Assembly: GCA_025455795.1 (NCBI GenBank)
Contig: JALOLW010000211.1
Span: forward strand, 1 to 7,151
Reading direction: 5' to 3'
Origin: Spirosomataceae bacterium
GTDB taxonomy: Bacteria; Bacteroidota; Bacteroidia; Cytophagales; Spirosomataceae
Length of the DNA: 7,151 nucleotides
Shown: positions 1 to 6,409 of the stretch, piece by piece
Layout of the letters: each line of letters opens with the position of its first letter
How positions within the stretch are numbered: position 1 is the stretch's first letter
Position numbers and translations under genes: made by a program
The notes under the pieces: model-generated
Database searches by the model: none
Seen by the model: the letters and a program-made list of their open reading frames with translations, nothing else
What the model was told of the DNA's origin: nothing

Positions 1-249
1 ACAAATGAAAGAAGTAAAGGCGTTGGTGGACAATTATTAACACATCTAAACTCTATTTCGACAACGCCAATACTTATTGGGACTTGGGCGGACGCAAAAT
101 GGGCTATTAGTTTTTATCTTAAAAATGGATTTAGACTCTTGGAAAGGCAAGAAATAAATATTTTGCTACCGAGATACTGGACTATTCCTACTCGACAAGT
201 AGAAACATCGGTAGTATTAGCAAGTTCAAATTGGCAGAGTATAATATAA
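1..249 (+). CDS. GNAT-family N-acetyltransferase, 3' end only
   Basis: Frame 1 is open from the window edge to a TAA stop and gives the last 82 residues of a protein whose start lies outside. Residues 4-9 (RSKGVG) fit the R/Q-x-x-G-x-G/A acetyl-CoA pyrophosphate loop of GNAT enzymes (motif A). Residues 34-44 (WAISFYLKNGF) fit motif B, where the pattern FYxKxGF is typical. These enzymes move an acetyl group from acetyl-CoA to an amine on a small molecule, peptide or protein; the substrate cannot be told from this fragment. After motif B come about 38 further residues, including PRYW at 57-60, a plausible ending for a GNAT of about 150-170 residues. No following gene lies on the same strand nearby. 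Instead a large attC-like inverted repeat starts 28 bases after the stop, the arrangement expected of an integron gene cassette. Family assignment is fairly sure; function is not. Confidence 0.8.
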   Translation, partial: TNERSKGVGGQLLTHLNSISTTPILIGTWADAKWAISFYLKNGFRLLERQEINILLPRYWTIPTRQVETSVVLASSNWQSII

Positions 250-277
250 AGACAAACAGACGAATAAACAACGAACC

Positions 278-408
278 GCTAACATCGTATTGGCAATAGT
301 GGGGCTGACATATGTAAACTCAACATTTGGAATTCTATTGTACATTTGTGCAAATGTTGGGCTGACGTTTTTCAATTGCCCCACCATCGCCAATACTTAG
401 CCGTTAGC
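278..408 (+). repeat. Long imperfect inverted repeat resembling an integron attC recombination site
   Basis: The ends are GCTAAC (278-283) and GTTAGC (403-408). Inside them GTATTGGC (287-294) pairs with GCCAATAC (389-396), and TGGGGC (300-305) pairs with GCCCCA (378-383). A further inner stem is formed by AACATTTG (322-329) and CAAATGTT (351-358). Between the outer two stems there are 3 unpaired bases on the left and 6 on the right, which resembles the unpaired central spacer of a folded attC site. The right end GTTAGCT is close to the R' consensus GTTRRRY, and the left end CGCTAAC is close to R'' RYYYAAC; neither matches fully. The octamer GGGCTGAC is repeated directly at 302-309 and 359-366. 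Its place, 28 bases after an acetyltransferase stop codon and in the same orientation, fits a gene cassette. No integrase gene is in view. It could also be a dispersed intergenic repeat or MITE-like element with no recombination role. Confidence 0.5.
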
Positions 409-410
409 TT

Positions 411-560
411 CCTTCATGATACTCCCTATCTCCACAAACCTTACGTATCGGCGAAAATTTAAAGTGTCAGAAGAGTGTCTCGTAGGCACAATGCGTCTAT
501 TCAACATGGGGTAGTTCGCCACCCGACCAAAGCCCTATTCGTTAGCCGAAATATTAAGTT
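411..560. other. Non-coding stretch of unknown role with a small hairpin
   Basis: I find no convincing gene on either strand. A short hairpin is visible: GTGTCT (475-480), loop CGT, AGGCAC (484-489), with one G-T pair. A GTTAGCC heptamer at 540-546 echoes the GTTAGC end of the attC-like element upstream, but no matching partner or stem accompanies it. The stretch could be a decayed repeat or the remains of a second cassette; nothing here decides it. Confidence 0.3.
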
Positions 561-572
561 AATGAGCAAAAC

Positions 573-643
573 TTTTCGGGTGTATCCCCACAAGGGTTTT
601 GAACCCTTGTGGGGCTGAATGCGACGAATCAAGCACCCGAAAA
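573..643. repeat. Nested palindromic element with a perfect 13-bp inner stem
   Basis: The inner arms CCCCACAAGGGTT (586-598) and AACCCTTGTGGGG (602-614) are exact reverse complements around a 3-base loop. They are enclosed by outer arms TTTTCGGGTG (573-582) and CACCCGAAAA (634-643), a perfect 10-bp pair. The two stems are 3 bases apart on the left and 19 on the right, so the structure is an asymmetric nested hairpin. A weaker outer pair TTAAGT (555-560) and ACTTAA (656-661) can extend it. No T-run follows the inner stem, so it is not a standard terminator. The form suits a REP- or MITE-like dispersed element; that class is inferred, since copy number cannot be seen from one window. Confidence 0.6.
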
Positions 644-700
644 CTTTCACTTTGGTACTTAACAGTACGGTGACAGCTATTTTTTCAACACCTAATGTGA

Positions 701-735
701 AAAAGCCCTAAACAATCAAGTTGTTTAGGGCTTTT
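701..735 (-). terminator. Strong intrinsic terminator, possibly bidirectional
   Basis: The arms AAAAGCCCTAAACAA (701-715) and TTGTTTAGGGCTTTT (721-735) pair perfectly over 15 bp around a 5-base loop. On the minus strand the stem runs into TTTTT then CAC and lies 22 bases beyond the stop codon of the AraC-family gene, which it should terminate. Read on the plus strand it is followed by a TTTT-C-TATTTT tract, so it can also stop transcription coming from the left. Confidence 0.85.
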
Positions 736-757
736 CTATTTTGAATTGTGGTGATAC

Positions 758-1684
758 TTATACGTTCATCAATGATTCTCGACGACGCATTTTGCCCGCA
801 GGAATTCCAAACATCATCTTGAAACGACGACAAAAGTAAGCGGTATCTTTGTAACCCACTTCGGCGCCAATTTGCCTGATACTTTTCTTGCTGGTTCTCA
901 GAAGTGTCACGGCTCTTTCCATGCGTTGGTATTCTATGTAGTCTTGTGGGTTGATTTGAGTAAGCATTTTGAAATACTGTCCCACATAATCTTCCGAAAC
1001 GTTGGCTACGTTGGCAAGAACCTTATTGGACAAATCACCACCGATATTGTTTTTGATATAACCAAAGATGTCAATCAAACGTGGGTCTTTAAAATAAGTA
1101 CTGTTGGTAACAAGCTGCTCAACAAACAATCGGTGCTTGAGAATATACCGAATCACTTCTATGACAATCTCTTCGGTTTTTATTTTAATAATTCTTCCAC
1201 GCCCCACTTTATCGCCAAAATCTTCTTGTAGTACCTCCACTATTAAATTGGCCAAGTGGCTATCATTTTTAATGATAAAAGGAGGAATATCAAGCGAGGT
1301 GAAAAAGTTGACCGAGTCAAAAACTTTGGCATCAAAAGCTACCAACCCAAAAGAATGAGGGATTTTGCCCACTTGTGACGCATCGCGTAAACTATCAAAG
1401 TATAATTCACGACGAGTCATAAATTCTTCATTGGTCACTACTTTGGGCTGAACTCCTTCGCCGCTGCTGTAAGTAATATGGGCGTGTTTACCACCAGGGA
1501 TGAAAAGCAGGTCGCCAACTTCTATTCGCTCGCCGCCGAAAAATACCTCACCATCGTACAAAATCATCAGGGTGTTTTCGACATCATAAAAGTTTTTGAG
1601 TGTGATAGTTTGCAACATTCGCACATGGCGCGCCTTGATAAATTTGACGCCCAGTGATTCGATAATTTTATTGTAATCTTCCAT
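758..1684 (-). CDS. AraC-family transcriptional regulator with cupin-like N-terminal domain
   Basis: A 308-residue protein of the usual length for AraC/XylS regulators. Residues 36-72 hold a cupin-like strand pattern (ILYDGEVFFGGERIEVGDLLFIPGGKHAH), the fold that normally senses a small ligand in this family. Residues about 203-300 form the double helix-turn-helix DNA-binding domain: first HTH around 218-240 (LSNKVLANVANVSEDYVGQYFK), second around 267-290, with the family pattern I-x-x-I-G-A-E-V-G-Y-K-D-x-A-Y-F-C-R-R-F-K and then FG-I-P-A-G-K near 292-298. The ligand and target genes are unknown. The start is the first ATG of the open frame, after an AT-rich 259-base gap with no clear Shine-Dalgarno site, as is usual in Bacteroidota. 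Repeated TTGTAC boxes 60-100 bases upstream suggest self-regulation. The gene lies downstream of the glycosyltransferase gene on the same strand, but the gap suggests its own promoter. A strong terminator follows the stop codon. Confidence 0.92.
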   Translation of the reverse strand: MEDYNKIIESLGVKFIKARHVRMLQTITLKNFYDVENTLMILYDGEVFFGGERIEVGDLLFIPGGKHAHITYSSGEGVQPKVVTNEEFMTRRELYFDSLRDASQVGKIPHSFGLVAFDAKVFDSVNFFTSLDIPPFIIKNDSHLANLIVEVLQEDFGDKVGRGRIIKIKTEEIVIEVIRYILKHRLFVEQLVTNSTYFKDPRLIDIFGYIKNNIGGDLSNKVLANVANVSEDYVGQYFKMLTQINPQDYIEYQRMERAVTLLRTSKKSIRQIGAEVGYKDTAYFCRRFKMMFGIPAGKMRRRESLMNV

Positions 1685-1743
1685 TCCAAAATGGGTTATA
1701 TCTTTGCTTAGTTATTAAAAGGCAGTAACCAATGAATCTATAA

Positions 1744-1793
1744 TTGTACTTTTCCAAAATTTTGTACAAAACCAATAATTGTACAAAACTAAT
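1744..1793 (-). promoter_or_regulatory. TTGTAC repeat cluster, candidate operator of the AraC-family gene
   Basis: TTGTAC occurs at 1744-1749, 1762-1767 and 1779-1784, spaced 18 and 17 bases. The last two belong to a 14-bp direct repeat (TGTACAAAACCAAT at 1763-1776 and TGTACAAAACTAAT at 1780-1793, one mismatch). The middle copy is also a 10-bp palindrome (TTTGTACAAA, 1761-1770). On the minus strand 1784-1791 reads TAGTTTTG, which matches the Bacteroidota -7 box TAnnTTTG, but no -33 box sits at the right distance. Direct-repeat half sites are typical of AraC-family operators, so self-control is inferred. Confidence 0.4.
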
Positions 1794-1943
1794 ATAAATA
1801 AACTAAATTCTGACACAAGGTGAGAAAAAAATGCGATTATCCAAATAAAACGCACACTTTTTTTTGAGCAGAAATAAGAAATTGCACTTTTTTAGGCTTT
1901 GTTTTTTTTTAGAAACTCCGACTTTTATTGCATTTCTGAGGTA
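1794..1943. other. AT-rich gap with phased homopolymer tracts
   Basis: This gap between the glycosyltransferase stop and the candidate operator has no gene. It holds an A-run at 1824-1830 and T-runs at 1858-1865, 1888-1893 and 1902-1910. The sequence GCAC followed by a T-run appears twice in imperfect form (1852-1865 and 1884-1893). I see no stable hairpin that would act as a terminator for the upstream minus-strand gene, so some read-through into the regulator is possible. The tracts may bend the DNA. Confidence 0.3.
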
Positions 1944-3269
1944 CTAAACGAAAATGTTCTTGAAGAGATTTTTTACACCTGTTGCTTCATAAGTCCATAC
2001 CCCAAAAACTATTAAATACTCTACAGTTACTACTGTCAGGTTTTCTTGATACGGAATGGTGTTGTAGGCAAGATACGTGAGGGGTAAAGCCGCTGACCAG
2101 GCGATAGGATACCAGCGTCTATTCAACGCTCCAAAAGCAACAAGTGTAGTGATGTACCACGGATGGACAGTCGTGGCAAGCAAAAAGTAGAGTGTGAGTG
2201 TCCAAAGCATTTTTTCGGGTAAACTCATTTTGCTAAATACGACCCAAATAGCCCCGATGAAGGTAGCACAAGAGAGTATGGGACCGAGTGTTTGGATAGT
2301 GTTGTAGCCTGTAAACCAGTAGCCTACTTGCCGAAACAAATAATAAAAGCTGGCATTGAATTCAAACTTTTGAAAATACAAATCAAGGCTGTTCCAAACG
2401 TTTTGCCATAGACTTACATTAAAAAAAGGAAGCCAAATCAATAGTGTCATACTTGCTATTATCAGGCCATAACCAATTCCTTTGAGCCAACCAAGCCGAT
2501 ACCAAAACAACGGCACAAAAATCAACGGAAGCAGCTTAACTCCTGCGGCTAACGCCAACATTGTCGCCGATAAACCCGATTTTTTAGGCAGTAACTTGAC
2601 TGTCCATAATAGAAAAAATAGCGTAATTGCCTCAAAATGAAGATTGCCCGTCAGTTCGACAATGACCAATGGATTGAGTCCGTAGAGCAATGAAGCACGC
2701 AAAGGAGTATCTTTTGGAAAAAATTTGGTGCTTAATGATGGCAATAAATAGAAAACCGTTCCGATTTCGGCAAAGAGAATGGATGCCCTCAAAAGGACAA
2801 GATTTGCGGTTAGATTTCCGAATGAAAGCCAAGCAGCCACACCAAATATCAACTGATTGAGAGGAGGGTAAACCGTGAAATACTGCGGCGAATTGAGCCG
2901 TTCAAAAAGTGACGAAGTCAAGCCAATGTTGGCCGCCCACGGCTGCGATACAGTCTGGGAAGGAAGGTAAAGGTAGGGATTGTAGCCCGACGCGAGTAGT
3001 CGCCCGTCCCAAACGAAGCGAGCGTAATCGTCGGACAATGCAGGCGTTGAAAATAAGAAAATGAATCTAAATCCAATGGCAACCCAAAGCCATTGTTTTA
3101 GGCTACTATCACTCCATTTTTGATTGATAATCAAGCCGTAACATAAAAAAAGCAAACCGAAAGTAAGTAATAATTCACCCGTTTGAGTACGCTCCAAACC
3201 ATACCCCATCCATCCATAACAGGCCACACTTAAAATCCCCAACGAGATGATATATCGTTTCTTCATCAT
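1944..3269 (-). CDS. GT-C type polytopic membrane glycosyltransferase (GT87/MptB-like mannosyltransferase family)
   Basis: A 441-residue hydrophobic protein with about ten or more predicted membrane helices. The first extracytoplasmic loop carries the acidic pair D80-D81 followed by R84, W87-D88-G89-R90 and G95-Y-N-P-Y99; this DD...WDG...GxNPY pattern is the catalytic-loop signature of GT-C enzymes that use polyprenyl-phosphate sugars. Further conserved stretches are YPPLNQLIFG (134-143), NPLVIVELTGNLHFEA (199-214), GVKLLPLIFVPLFW (243-256) and VHPWYIT (368-374), all seen in GT87 and related mannosyltransferases. It probably transfers a lipid-linked sugar onto a lipid or glycan on the outer face of the inner membrane; donor and acceptor are inferred only. 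The start is one of two adjacent ATG codons (3269 or 3266); no good ribosome site separates them. It is divergent from the secreted phosphoesterase gene across 111 bases and is followed by the regulator gene on the same strand. Confidence 0.82.
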   Translation of the reverse strand: MMKKRYIISLGILSVACYGWMGYGLERTQTGELLLTFGLLFLCYGLIINQKWSDSSLKQWLWVAIGFRFIFLFSTPALSDDYARFVWDGRLLASGYNPYLYLPSQTVSQPWAANIGLTSSLFERLNSPQYFTVYPPLNQLIFGVAAWLSFGNLTANLVLLRASILFAEIGTVFYLLPSLSTKFFPKDTPLRASLLYGLNPLVIVELTGNLHFEAITLFFLLWTVKLLPKKSGLSATMLALAAGVKLLPLIFVPLFWYRLGWLKGIGYGLIIASMTLLIWLPFFNVSLWQNVWNSLDLYFQKFEFNASFYYLFRQVGYWFTGYNTIQTLGPILSCATFIGAIWVVFSKMSLPEKMLWTLTLYFLLATTVHPWYITTLVAFGALNRRWYPIAWSAALPLTYLAYNTIPYQENLTVVTVEYLIVFGVWTYEATGVKNLFKNIFV

Positions 3270-3298
3270 TTCTTAATGTGGTTTAGGACAGGATTTTA

Positions 3299-3306
3299 TA
3301 CATTTG
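3299..3306 (+). promoter_or_regulatory. Candidate Bacteroidota -7 box for the phosphoesterase gene
   Basis: TACATTTG fits the TAnnTTTG -7 consensus of the Bacteroidota primary sigma factor and lies 74 bases before the preferred ATG, giving a plausible leader. I do not see a clear TTTG/TTG box about 20 bases upstream, so this remains tentative. A small hairpin (TCTCA 3316-3320, TGAGA 3327-3331) lies in the predicted leader. Confidence 0.35.
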
Positions 3307-3380
3307 GAACCATAATCTCATCGTTCTGAGAGATTTTGTAATCGCTCGAATTGGTAAACTTTTGTCAAACCTCTACTTTT

Positions 3381-6245
3381 ATGAAAACCCACGTCTGTTT
3401 TTTCTACGCATTATTTTTGTTGTTTTCATTCGGAACTACCGCTCAAAACTGGGTGGCTACGGCTCCTGCGGGAGATTTGCCCACAAAAATTGACAAAAAT
3501 GGCAAAACTATCATCCCCAATGGACGATTTATCACGCCTTTGGGAAAGCAAATCACCACGGCACCACACCCTTACGGGCTGATTTTGAGCCAAGATGGGC
3601 GCATGGCCATTACCGCCAACTCTGGCATCAATCCGTTTTCGATTACGATTATCAAAGACGCATTGAGCGAAAATCCCCAAACGATTCAAATTCCGAAAGG
3701 AGCTAAAACCGAAAATGGCGTTTTGGAAGCCTGTTTTATGGGACTTGCCCTCTCGTCCGACCAACAGACGGTTTATGTAGCAGGTGGCGAAACCAACAAA
3801 GTCTATCTTTTTGACACCCAAACGGGCGCGGCCAAAGGCACGATTGACTGCGCTTATAAAAAAGATAACCTCGACTACTCGCACGGGTACTTGGGCGACA
3901 TGGTGTTGAGCAAAGACGGCAAAACCCTCTACGTGGTGGACCAAATCGGTTTTCGAGTGGTGGTGATAGACGTTGTTACAAAACAAATTTTGCAGAATAT
4001 TCCCACAGGTCGCTATCCGTTTGGGATTTGTTTCTCTCCCGACGAATCGCGCATGTATGTAGCCAACGTAGGCGTGTTTGAGTACAAGCCTTTTACGGAC
4101 TTGAACCCCAAAAATCTCAAAGAAACCGCCCACAAATGGCCTGCTACTAAGTACAATTCAAAAGAAATGAAAGAGGGTGTCCCCGAAAAAGGCATTCCCG
4201 CCCTCGGCGACCCCAACGCGCCAGAAGCGTTTTCGGTGTGGAGCTACCCCAACAGCCGCCTCACCCCCGTCCCCTCTCCACTTGGAGAGGGGGGGATTGC
4301 TCCCCTCCCTCACGGGGTCGGACCGTCGCACGGAGGGGCTGGGGGTGGGGTTCGGAAAATCAAAACGGGCTTTTTGGTCGGGCAGATGGTCGAGGATTTT
4401 CCTGCAGTAGGCGGTAGCAGCCCCAACTCTGTCGTGGCAACTGACCGCTACGTATTTGTGTCCAATGGCAACAACGACTGTATTTCGGTCATTGATATTC
4501 AGAAAGATACAGTAGTCCATACGATTTTTCTCCAACCTGATGTGCGTTTGGGAAAACTCCGTGGGGTGATTCCGTTTGGGGTGGCGGTATCGCCCGACCA
4601 AAAACGGCTTTACGTGGCCGAGTCGGGTATCAATGCCGTGGCGGTGATAGATATTCCGACCCTAAAAGTGCTGGGGCATATCCCCACGGGCTGGTTTCCA
4701 TCCAAACTCAAAGTCAGTCCTGATGGCCGTAAACTTATTGTGGCCAACGCCAAAGGGTATGGAAGTGGCCCCAACGGCGGAGCTAACTTCAAAATGGGCG
4801 CAGAAGGTAGCTACGTGGGGAGTTTGATGAAAGGAACGGTATCGGTTTTTGACATTCCGCAAGATGCTGATTTGACGGCTTTGACCAAAAAAGTGGTTGA
4901 AAATAATTTCATGTTTAAAGAAGCCCCCCAACTCGACACTCGCACCTCCCAACTCAACACTCCCATCCCTCCTTTTCCAGGGGCCTACGAGTCGCCGATT
5001 AAGCACATTGTGTTTATTTCCAAAGAGAATCGAACTTACGATGAAGTTTTTGGGCAGTTTGTAGGTGGTGATGGCGACCCCAAACTGGCACGATACGGCT
5101 TAGGGGTAAATTTTGCGAACCGTAATAAAACCCTCAAAATTGAAAAAGGCGATGTCATGCCCAATCATACCGCGCTGGCGAAACGTTTTGCGATGTCTGA
5201 CAATTTTTATTGCGATGCCGACGTATCTGCCGATGGCCACCGCTGGATGGTCAATACCTACCCCAACGAATGGGTTGAAACGGGTACAGCAGCTGCGTAT
5301 GGTGGTAAGCGAGACCTCCGCGCTGATTCCAAAGCCCCTGGCAATCTGTCGTTTTATGGCTCGGCGGGTAGTATTTATCCCGAAGATTACAACGAAGCTG
5401 GCTCGATGTGGGAGCATTTAGAACGCAATAAAAAGGAGTTTTATAACTTCGGATTTGGGGTCGAAATGGCCGCCGCCTATTCCGATAGCACCATGAAGTA
5501 CATCGGAGAGCTTTACACGGTCAATTATCCACTGCCTGCGCCCCTTTATGACCGTTCTTCCAAGATTTTTCCAACCTACAACATGGCCATTCCTGACCAG
5601 TTCAGGGCAGATATTTTTATGAAAGAATTTAACGAGAAATGGAGCAAAGGCGGTTTGCCTTCGATGGTCACGTTGATGCTCCCCAACGACCACGGCACGC
5701 GCGAACGAGCGAAGGCGGGCTTTCCGTTTGTAGAAAGCTACATGGCCGACAACGACCTCGCACTTGGGCGCACGGTGGAGTTTTTGAGTCGTACTCCTTA
5801 CTGGAAAAACATGATGATAGTGGTACTGGAAGACGACCCCCAAGGCGGCGTGGACCATATAGACGCGCACCGCAGTCCGTTGTTGGTGATTTCACCTTAC
5901 GTCAAAAAAGGCTACGTGGGGCATCAGCATTACAGTTTTGGGAGTGTTTTTAAGACGTTTTGGCATACGCTTGGTATTCCATACCTCAATCATTACGACG
6001 CTACGGCGACCGATTTGGGCGATTTGTTCACCAGTACACCCGACTTTACGCCCTTCAATGCCGTGTCTATCAATCCTCAAATCTTTGACCCACAAAAAGC
6101 CCTCGACCCCTTTGACGAAAAATTTGATTGGAAGGCTTTTGCGGAATCAGAAGAACTCGACCGCACCGAAACCATGCAAAAACGCCGCGCCGAAGACGAT
6201 GAAGCCGCTCGCAAAAAGGTGAAAATCAAACCCAAAAAGAAATAG
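3381..6245 (+). CDS. Secreted bifunctional YncE-type beta-propeller / alkaline phosphatase superfamily phosphoesterase
   Basis: The protein is 954 residues from the ATG at 3381. A longer frame opens at a TTG (3351), but only the ATG puts a signal peptide at the N-terminus (residues 1-21, hydrophobic core 7-17, likely cleavage after TTA21), so it should be exported. Residues about 55-500 are YVTN/YncE-like propeller blades: HPYGLILSQDG near 63, LYVVD near 183, RYPFGICFSPDESRMYVAN near 211-229, YVFVSNGNND near 357, LYVAESGINAVAVIDI near 411 and GWFPSKLKVSPDGRKLIVAN near 437. From about 541 comes a phosphoesterase domain (PF04185-like): E549-N-R551, SADGH 616-620 with a possible nucleophile Ser, N769-D-H771, E817-D-D819 and D825-H-x-D828-x-H830-R831, which fit metal ligands of the alkaline phosphatase superfamily. 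The substrate is unknown. The tail is strongly basic. Residues 294-323 come from a palindromic DNA repeat, and about 516-530 from a short duplication. Confidence 0.88.
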   Translation: MKTHVCFFYALFLLFSFGTTAQNWVATAPAGDLPTKIDKNGKTIIPNGRFITPLGKQITTAPHPYGLILSQDGRMAITANSGINPFSITIIKDALSENPQTIQIPKGAKTENGVLEACFMGLALSSDQQTVYVAGGETNKVYLFDTQTGAAKGTIDCAYKKDNLDYSHGYLGDMVLSKDGKTLYVVDQIGFRVVVIDVVTKQILQNIPTGRYPFGICFSPDESRMYVANVGVFEYKPFTDLNPKNLKETAHKWPATKYNSKEMKEGVPEKGIPALGDPNAPEAFSVWSYPNSRLTPVPSPLGEGGIAPLPHGVGPSHGGAGGGVRKIKTGFLVGQMVEDFPAVGGSSPNSVVATDRYVFVSNGNNDCISVIDIQKDTVVHTIFLQPDVRLGKLRGVIPFGVAVSPDQKRLYVAESGINAVAVIDIPTLKVLGHIPTGWFPSKLKVSPDGRKLIVANAKGYGSGPNGGANFKMGAEGSYVGSLMKGTVSVFDIPQDADLTALTKKVVENNFMFKEAPQLDTRTSQLNTPIPPFPGAYESPIKHIVFISKENRTYDEVFGQFVGGDGDPKLARYGLGVNFANRNKTLKIEKGDVMPNHTALAKRFAMSDNFYCDADVSADGHRWMVNTYPNEWVETGTAAAYGGKRDLRADSKAPGNLSFYGSAGSIYPEDYNEAGSMWEHLERNKKEFYNFGFGVEMAAAYSDSTMKYIGELYTVNYPLPAPLYDRSSKIFPTYNMAIPDQFRADIFMKEFNEKWSKGGLPSMVTLMLPNDHGTRERAKAGFPFVESYMADNDLALGRTVEFLSRTPYWKNMMIVVLEDDPQGGVDHIDAHRSPLLVISPYVKKGYVGHQHYSFGSVFKTFWHTLGIPYLNHYDATATDLGDLFTSTPDFTPFNAVSINPQIFDPQKALDPFDEKFDWKAFAESEELDRTETMQKRRAEDDEAARKKVKIKPKKK
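4259..4350. repeat. GC-rich palindromic repeat inserted in frame within a coding sequence
   Basis: The ends CCTCACCCCC (4259-4268) and GGGGGTGGGG (4341-4350) are inverted copies with one mismatch, and the pairing continues inward (CCCCTC with GAGGGG) after a two-base mismatch. Inside are a nearly closed hairpin CCCCTCTCCA (4271-4280) / TGGAGAGGGG (4283-4292) with a 2-base loop, and a second pair CCCCTCC (4302-4308) / GGAGGGG (4332-4338). The base composition is sharply unlike the flanking gene. It is read as a Pro/Gly-rich segment (residues 294-323) between two propeller blades with no frameshift or stop. Palindromes of this CCCCTCTCC/GGAGAGGGG type are, from general knowledge, frequent between genes in Bacteroidota; copies elsewhere cannot be checked here. 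Confidence 0.75.
4927..4962 (+). repeat. Short in-frame direct repeat, period 21 bp, in the inter-domain linker
   Basis: CCCAACTCGACACTC (4927-4941) recurs as CCCAACTCAACACTC (4948-4962) with one mismatch. The 21-base period equals seven codons, so the duplication keeps the frame and encodes the related peptides QLDTRTS and QLNTPIP. It sits exactly where the propeller domain ends and the phosphoesterase begins, so it acts as a low-complexity linker. Confidence 0.6.
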
Positions 6246-6409
6246 TTACCCGTTATTAGTTATCAGTTAATTGCAGTCAGTCGCTGCGATAAGGTGTTGA
6301 TATTCAAAACATAATAGGTAAATAATCTGTCAATCAAATAGTGTGACGCACTTAATACAAACATCGGGAAGGCAAACACAGTTATCTTATTCACTGACAT
6401 ACTTTTCCG

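Noticed and set aside
250..760. CRISPR array or riboswitch in the long gap
   Set aside because: There is no series of regularly spaced identical repeats, and the structures are separate inverted repeats with no recognisable aptamer core.
872..1358. Plus-strand open frames inside the AraC-family gene
   Set aside because: They are antisense to a full-length regulator with a clear double HTH domain.
3426..4133. Long open frame of 235 codons on the minus strand opposite the phosphoesterase gene
   Set aside because: The plus strand has a signal peptide, propeller repeats and catalytic motifs in one continuous frame. The antisense translation shows no domain-like pattern and is explained by codon bias.
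4332..4350. G-quadruplex formed by the G-runs at the right end of the palindrome
   Set aside because: Only three G-runs are close together; a fourth needs a long loop, and pairing with the C-rich arm is the more likely structure.
4158..4601. Minus-strand open frame across the GC-rich repeat
   Set aside because: It is a by-product of the stop-poor palindromic repeat and the antisense of a well-supported gene.
6270..6290. Hairpin ATTGCAG / CTGCGAT after the phosphoesterase stop as a terminator
   Set aside because: The stem is only 7 bp with one G-T pair and no T-run follows, so it is too weak to call.
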